Source: Stachybotrys elegans
Lineage: Eukaryota > Ascomycota > Sordariomycetes > Hypocreales > Stachybotryaceae
Direction of reading: 5' to 3'
DNA: 64,000 bases
Assembly: GCA_020746835.1 (NCBI GenBank)
Contig: JAGPNK010000016.1
Location: 434,001 to 498,000 of the forward strand
The notes under the pieces are model-generated. The model was not told the DNA's origin, did not search any database, and saw only the letters and a list, made by a program, of their open reading frames with translations. The first letter of the stretch is position 1. Each line of letters starts with the position of its first letter. Position numbers and translations under genes: made by a program. Shown one piece after another: positions 61,497 through 64,000 of the stretch.

Positions 61497-62326
61497 CTAC
61501 TCTTCTTCCAGTTCTGGGTAATATCGCCAGATTCCATCACCATACGAACAACGCTTGTCACTGGCCATGTACTCCTTGATGTTGGGTCTTTCCTGGACCG
61601 CCTTGAACAAGGCGAAGACTCCGTCGTATTTGCCCGACTTTTCCATCTCTTCCATGGCCTTTGGGAACGCGTACTTGGTCCCGTGGATGCACTGCGCGCG
61701 CGACTGTCAGTAGCCGTCTTGGCCTCGTATAGACGGGAACGTACCTGAAACAAGACGAGATCGACGTAGGTCAGCTTGCCACCGTACAACCAAGGGCCGT
61801 CACCGCTAGTCTTAGCATCGATGACGCGCTGGGCATACTGGAGGAATCGCGGGATGCGCTCGGAGGTGTAGGCCTTGGACCGCTTCTTGGCCTCCTCCTT
61901 CTGATCGGCGTAGTACTGGCTGGTGGCGATGGGGTGGTGAGTCTCGTGGATCTCGTTGACGAAGCCATCAATCAGGGTCAGTGCGATGCTGTTGAGGTGA
62001 TAGACGCCGTTGCCCTCGGAGGGGCCGAGGCCCAGCTTGGGCGCCAGGTAGAGCAGGATGTTTGCCGTCTGGGAGATGAGCAAGTCTCCGTGGCGCAATG
62101 CAGGGACGGCAAAGGCGGGCGGGTTGGCGTCGTCGCCGTTGTCCGACATCAAGCCCGTGACGAGCCCGACAGCCTCTCCAGGATCCTTGCTTCGGTCGGT
62201 GAAGGGAACGCCAGCCTCAACAAAGAGCAGACGGATCAGCTCTCCGCGACCGGGGAGGCCAGGCCAATAGATGAGCTCGTAGGGAGCATCCTCAGTCTTG
62301 AGGCGCTTGGACTCAGGCTCAGCCAT
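61497..62326 (-). CDS. Glutathione S-transferase
   Basis: Conjugates glutathione to electrophiles. Exons, complement of 61745-62326 and 61497-61691, give 258 residues. Thioredoxin-like domain: YELIYWPGLPGRGELIRLLF (Tyr early in strand 1), AVPALRHGDLLISQTANIL with the cis-Pro and SQT glutathione contacts. The all-helical domain follows (NSIALTLIDGFVNEIHETHH, YGGKLTYVDLVLFQ, CIHGTKYAFPKAM). Sequence pattern is closest to sigma/alpha-type GSTs of fungi. Two in-phase acceptors 12 nt apart (61693 and 61705 regions) allow isoforms with or without SRAQ. The start MAEPESKRLK was chosen as the first ATG of the frame. Confidence 0.92.
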
Positions 62327-63259
62327 GGTTGGGGTCGATGCAGTCTCCCGATGATTTTTGTTGAGTGGTGAATGTGGTGAGAGTGGTGAGAATGGATGTG
62401 AGGGTGAGAAGAGGCGATGGTTGCACATGCAAGGAGGAGGAGAAGTGGCCGAGCCCCATGGTCCACTCCGCCTCAATGGCAAGAGGGAGGGTACAGAGTA
62501 GAGTCCATCATGTTCGGATCTGCATTAATGCGGCACATGCAGTACCCGAGTAATTCATCCCATTCGGCATCATTTGGATCGTTCTAGTTTCGTCATCCCA
62601 CTGATGCATGTGGGTACGATATCGTTATCCACGCTGCTGACTGAGGAACGTATTTGGCCGTCAAGCGACTGCAGCTCTGCAGGTACCATTTGACATTAGC
62701 AACTATGGCCTGTTTGAATCCCTCACCTTGCTGTTCTGCCCTGCATTCGGGCGCTTGGCGTTGAATGGGAGTGGGATTTTTGCCAAGCCATTGTATGCTG
62801 TTTTGGGAGAATGCGGGAAGGGGAATGTCGTCTGGTTCCGCGGGGAGCTTGGACAGGGGTCATGTTCAGCTGGGAGAATCCGTATCACAAAGCTTGGGCT
62901 CACAGAAATGACAGACAATTCATCTGTGTAATGGTGGAATGGCGCAGAGACTGCCGCATTCATCTCCGAGCCCCTCTCGTCATGATGTGTGACAGCTCCT
63001 TCCTTCCTGTTTCATTAGGCAGCGCTCAAGCTCCGGAGAGCTCCAGAGCTTCGCCCTCAACCCCACGAGGTCCAAGCTTCAGGCCCCACCGCTGTACCTT
63101 CCCGCTACGAATGGTGCAGCTGACGACATCGGCCGCTTTATCTCGTGCCTGTTGCTCATCCAGCGCGTATGCACATCCGCCCTCCCTTCAATCCGCCCAG
63201 ACCGCTGAGGACCTCCTGCGCGCGCGTCCAATCGTATCGACTTTCCCGGCACGTCCATC
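62327..63259. promoter_or_regulatory. divergent promoter region, GST / amidohydrolase
   Basis: 933 bases between divergent starts. A 5' frame with ATG at 63111 overlaps the start of the amidohydrolase in another frame and could act as an upstream reading frame. No gene recognised. Confidence 0.4.
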
Positions 63260-64000
63260 ATGGACGACAAACTCGGCCTTCCGTCGTACGAAGCTGTCGC
63301 GGGATCCGGCACCGACACCCGGCGCTCGAGGCAGCGACCTCGGCGCAGCGTTCGGCGTTCCCGAGCCATTCGACTCCTTGCCCTCGCCTGCTTGGGCTTC
63401 ATTGTGCTCGCGCAGTGGTATCAGCTCCTGCGCGCAGACAACGCGGACCCGAGGCTGTCTCTCGAAAAGCTCAACGCGGATCTCGCGACGTGCAAGAAGC
63501 TCCAGTCAAAGCCAAAGAACCCAATCGGCGCTGGTCGCGATAAGAACGCCAGATACATTGATGGCGGCAAGCCTACTCTCATCAAGAATGCTACCGTCTG
63601 GGTTGGTGAGCCCGTAAAGGGTACCAGTGACGCAGATGCTAGGGCTGGCAAGGGCTGGGAGTGGATTCAGGCCGACGTCCTTCTCGAACACGGCCTGATC
63701 AAAGAAGTCAAGTCGGGCATTGCCTTGAGCTCGCTGCCAGATGATACTGTTGTGTTTGATGCCGCCGGTCGGCAATTGACTACCGGTGTCATCGACATGC
63801 ACAGCCATGCTGGCGTCGACTCTCTCCCTGAGCTCGTCGGAAACGACGATACCAACGAAATGTCCGCCGACGTCACTCCGTGGGCACGATCCATCGACGG
63901 CATCACCCCCTTCGACAAACAAATACAGACGATCAAGTCGGGAGGTGTCACGACTTCCTTGATTCTCCCAGGCTCGGGCAACAACATTGGTGGCGAGGCG
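63260..64000 (+). CDS. Membrane-anchored amidohydrolase, 5' part (partial)
   Basis: Open from the ATG at 63260 to the window end, 247 codons visible. A basic cytoplasmic leader (about 36 residues, RRSRQRPRRSVRRSR) is followed by one membrane segment (IRLLALACLGFIVLAQWYQL), giving a type II protein. The amidohydrolase part starts TLIKNATVWVGEPV, with GVIDMHSHAG holding the first metal-binding HxH pair (His181, His183), then GVTTSLILPGSGNNIGGEA, typical of imidazolonepropionase-like amidohydrolases. The remaining metal ligands lie beyond the window. Substrate cannot be inferred. The frame has no stop or intron in the visible part. Confidence 0.88.
   Translation, partial: MDDKLGLPSYEAVAGSGTDTRRSRQRPRRSVRRSRAIRLLALACLGFIVLAQWYQLLRADNADPRLSLEKLNADLATCKKLQSKPKNPIGAGRDKNARYIDGGKPTLIKNATVWVGEPVKGTSDADARAGKGWEWIQADVLLEHGLIKEVKSGIALSSLPDDTVVFDAAGRQLTTGVIDMHSHAGVDSLPELVGNDDTNEMSADVTPWARSIDGITPFDKQIQTIKSGGVTTSLILPGSGNNIGGEA

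Noticed and set aside
61478..62482. Single 334-codon frame through the GST gene
   Set aside because: It reads through the intron and gives a C-terminus without GST features; the spliced model restores the conserved end.

Overview
The window comes from a filamentous ascomycete, most likely a Sordariomycete of the Hypocreales type. Short spliceosomal introns (46-92 nt, GTRNGT...AG with CTGAC/CTAAC-like branch points) interrupt most genes. Genes lie on both strands with no operons. The gene content is fungal: DUF3176, a FAR1-type protein, MYND-DUF4470, a two-domain fluoride exporter, vacuolar alkaline phosphatase, TYR1 and LIG4. I rebuilt exon models by hand from reading frames, splice signals and family motifs, and every multi-exon model below closes in frame unless I say otherwise.

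Layout. 1-0.7 kb: 3' end of a DUF3176 membrane protein. 1.2-3.4 kb (-): mitochondrial glutamyl-tRNA synthetase. 4.1-5.6 kb (+): class A J-protein with a C-terminal CaaX box. 6.1-6.9 kb (+): ESCRT-II subunit SNF8, with an apparent frameshift. 7.5-8.5 kb (-): Mpv17/PMP22 protein. 10.4-11.5 kb (+): unknown cysteine-containing fungal protein. 11.6-13.5 kb (-): prephenate dehydrogenase. 13.9-15.0 kb (+): RCC1-repeat ATS1-like protein. 15.0-16.7 kb (-): RAD9. 19.0-20.2 kb (-): GH18 chitinase. 23.3-23.9 kb (-): FAR1-type protein. 25.2-25.6 kb (+): small unknown protein. 26.2-26.9 kb (+): RPL34. 27.4-28.1 kb (+): NDUFAF3-like protein. 29.3-31.1 kb (+): alpha/beta-hydrolase fused to a dual-specificity phosphatase. 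31.5-33.3 kb (-): PHO8. 35.3-36.7 kb (+): secreted double beta-trefoil lectin. 37.3-39.2 kb (+): CorA transporter. 39.7-42.7 kb (+): LIG4. 42.8-43.6 kb (-): uracil phosphoribosyltransferase. 44.0-45.4 kb (+): fluoride exporter. 46.0-49.6 kb (+): MYND-DUF4470 protein. 49.8-51.7 kb (-): catalase. 52.7-54.5 kb (+): sulfite oxidase. 54.5-61.5 kb: long stretch with no intact gene, holding an HNH-nuclease-like remnant and a 92-bp tandem repeat. 61.5-62.3 kb (-): glutathione S-transferase. 63.3 kb to the edge (+): membrane-anchored amidohydrolase, cut by the window end.

Most genes are unlinked housekeeping functions: mitochondrial translation and complex I assembly, DNA repair (RAD9, LIG4), endosomal sorting, ion handling (Mg, fluoride, phosphate), nucleotide salvage and aromatic amino acid synthesis. 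One neighbourhood may be functional: a haem-less sulfite oxidase, a type that makes H2O2, is divergent from a catalase. I see no secondary-metabolite cluster, CRISPR array, intact transposon or tRNA gene.

The points most worth a second look are the SNF8 frameshift in a G-run, the hydrolase-phosphatase fusion with a capping-enzyme-like active site, two genes whose first coding exon is only the ATG, the intron-like 92-bp tandem repeat, and the decayed region around it. I did not find a convincing undescribed multi-gene system.
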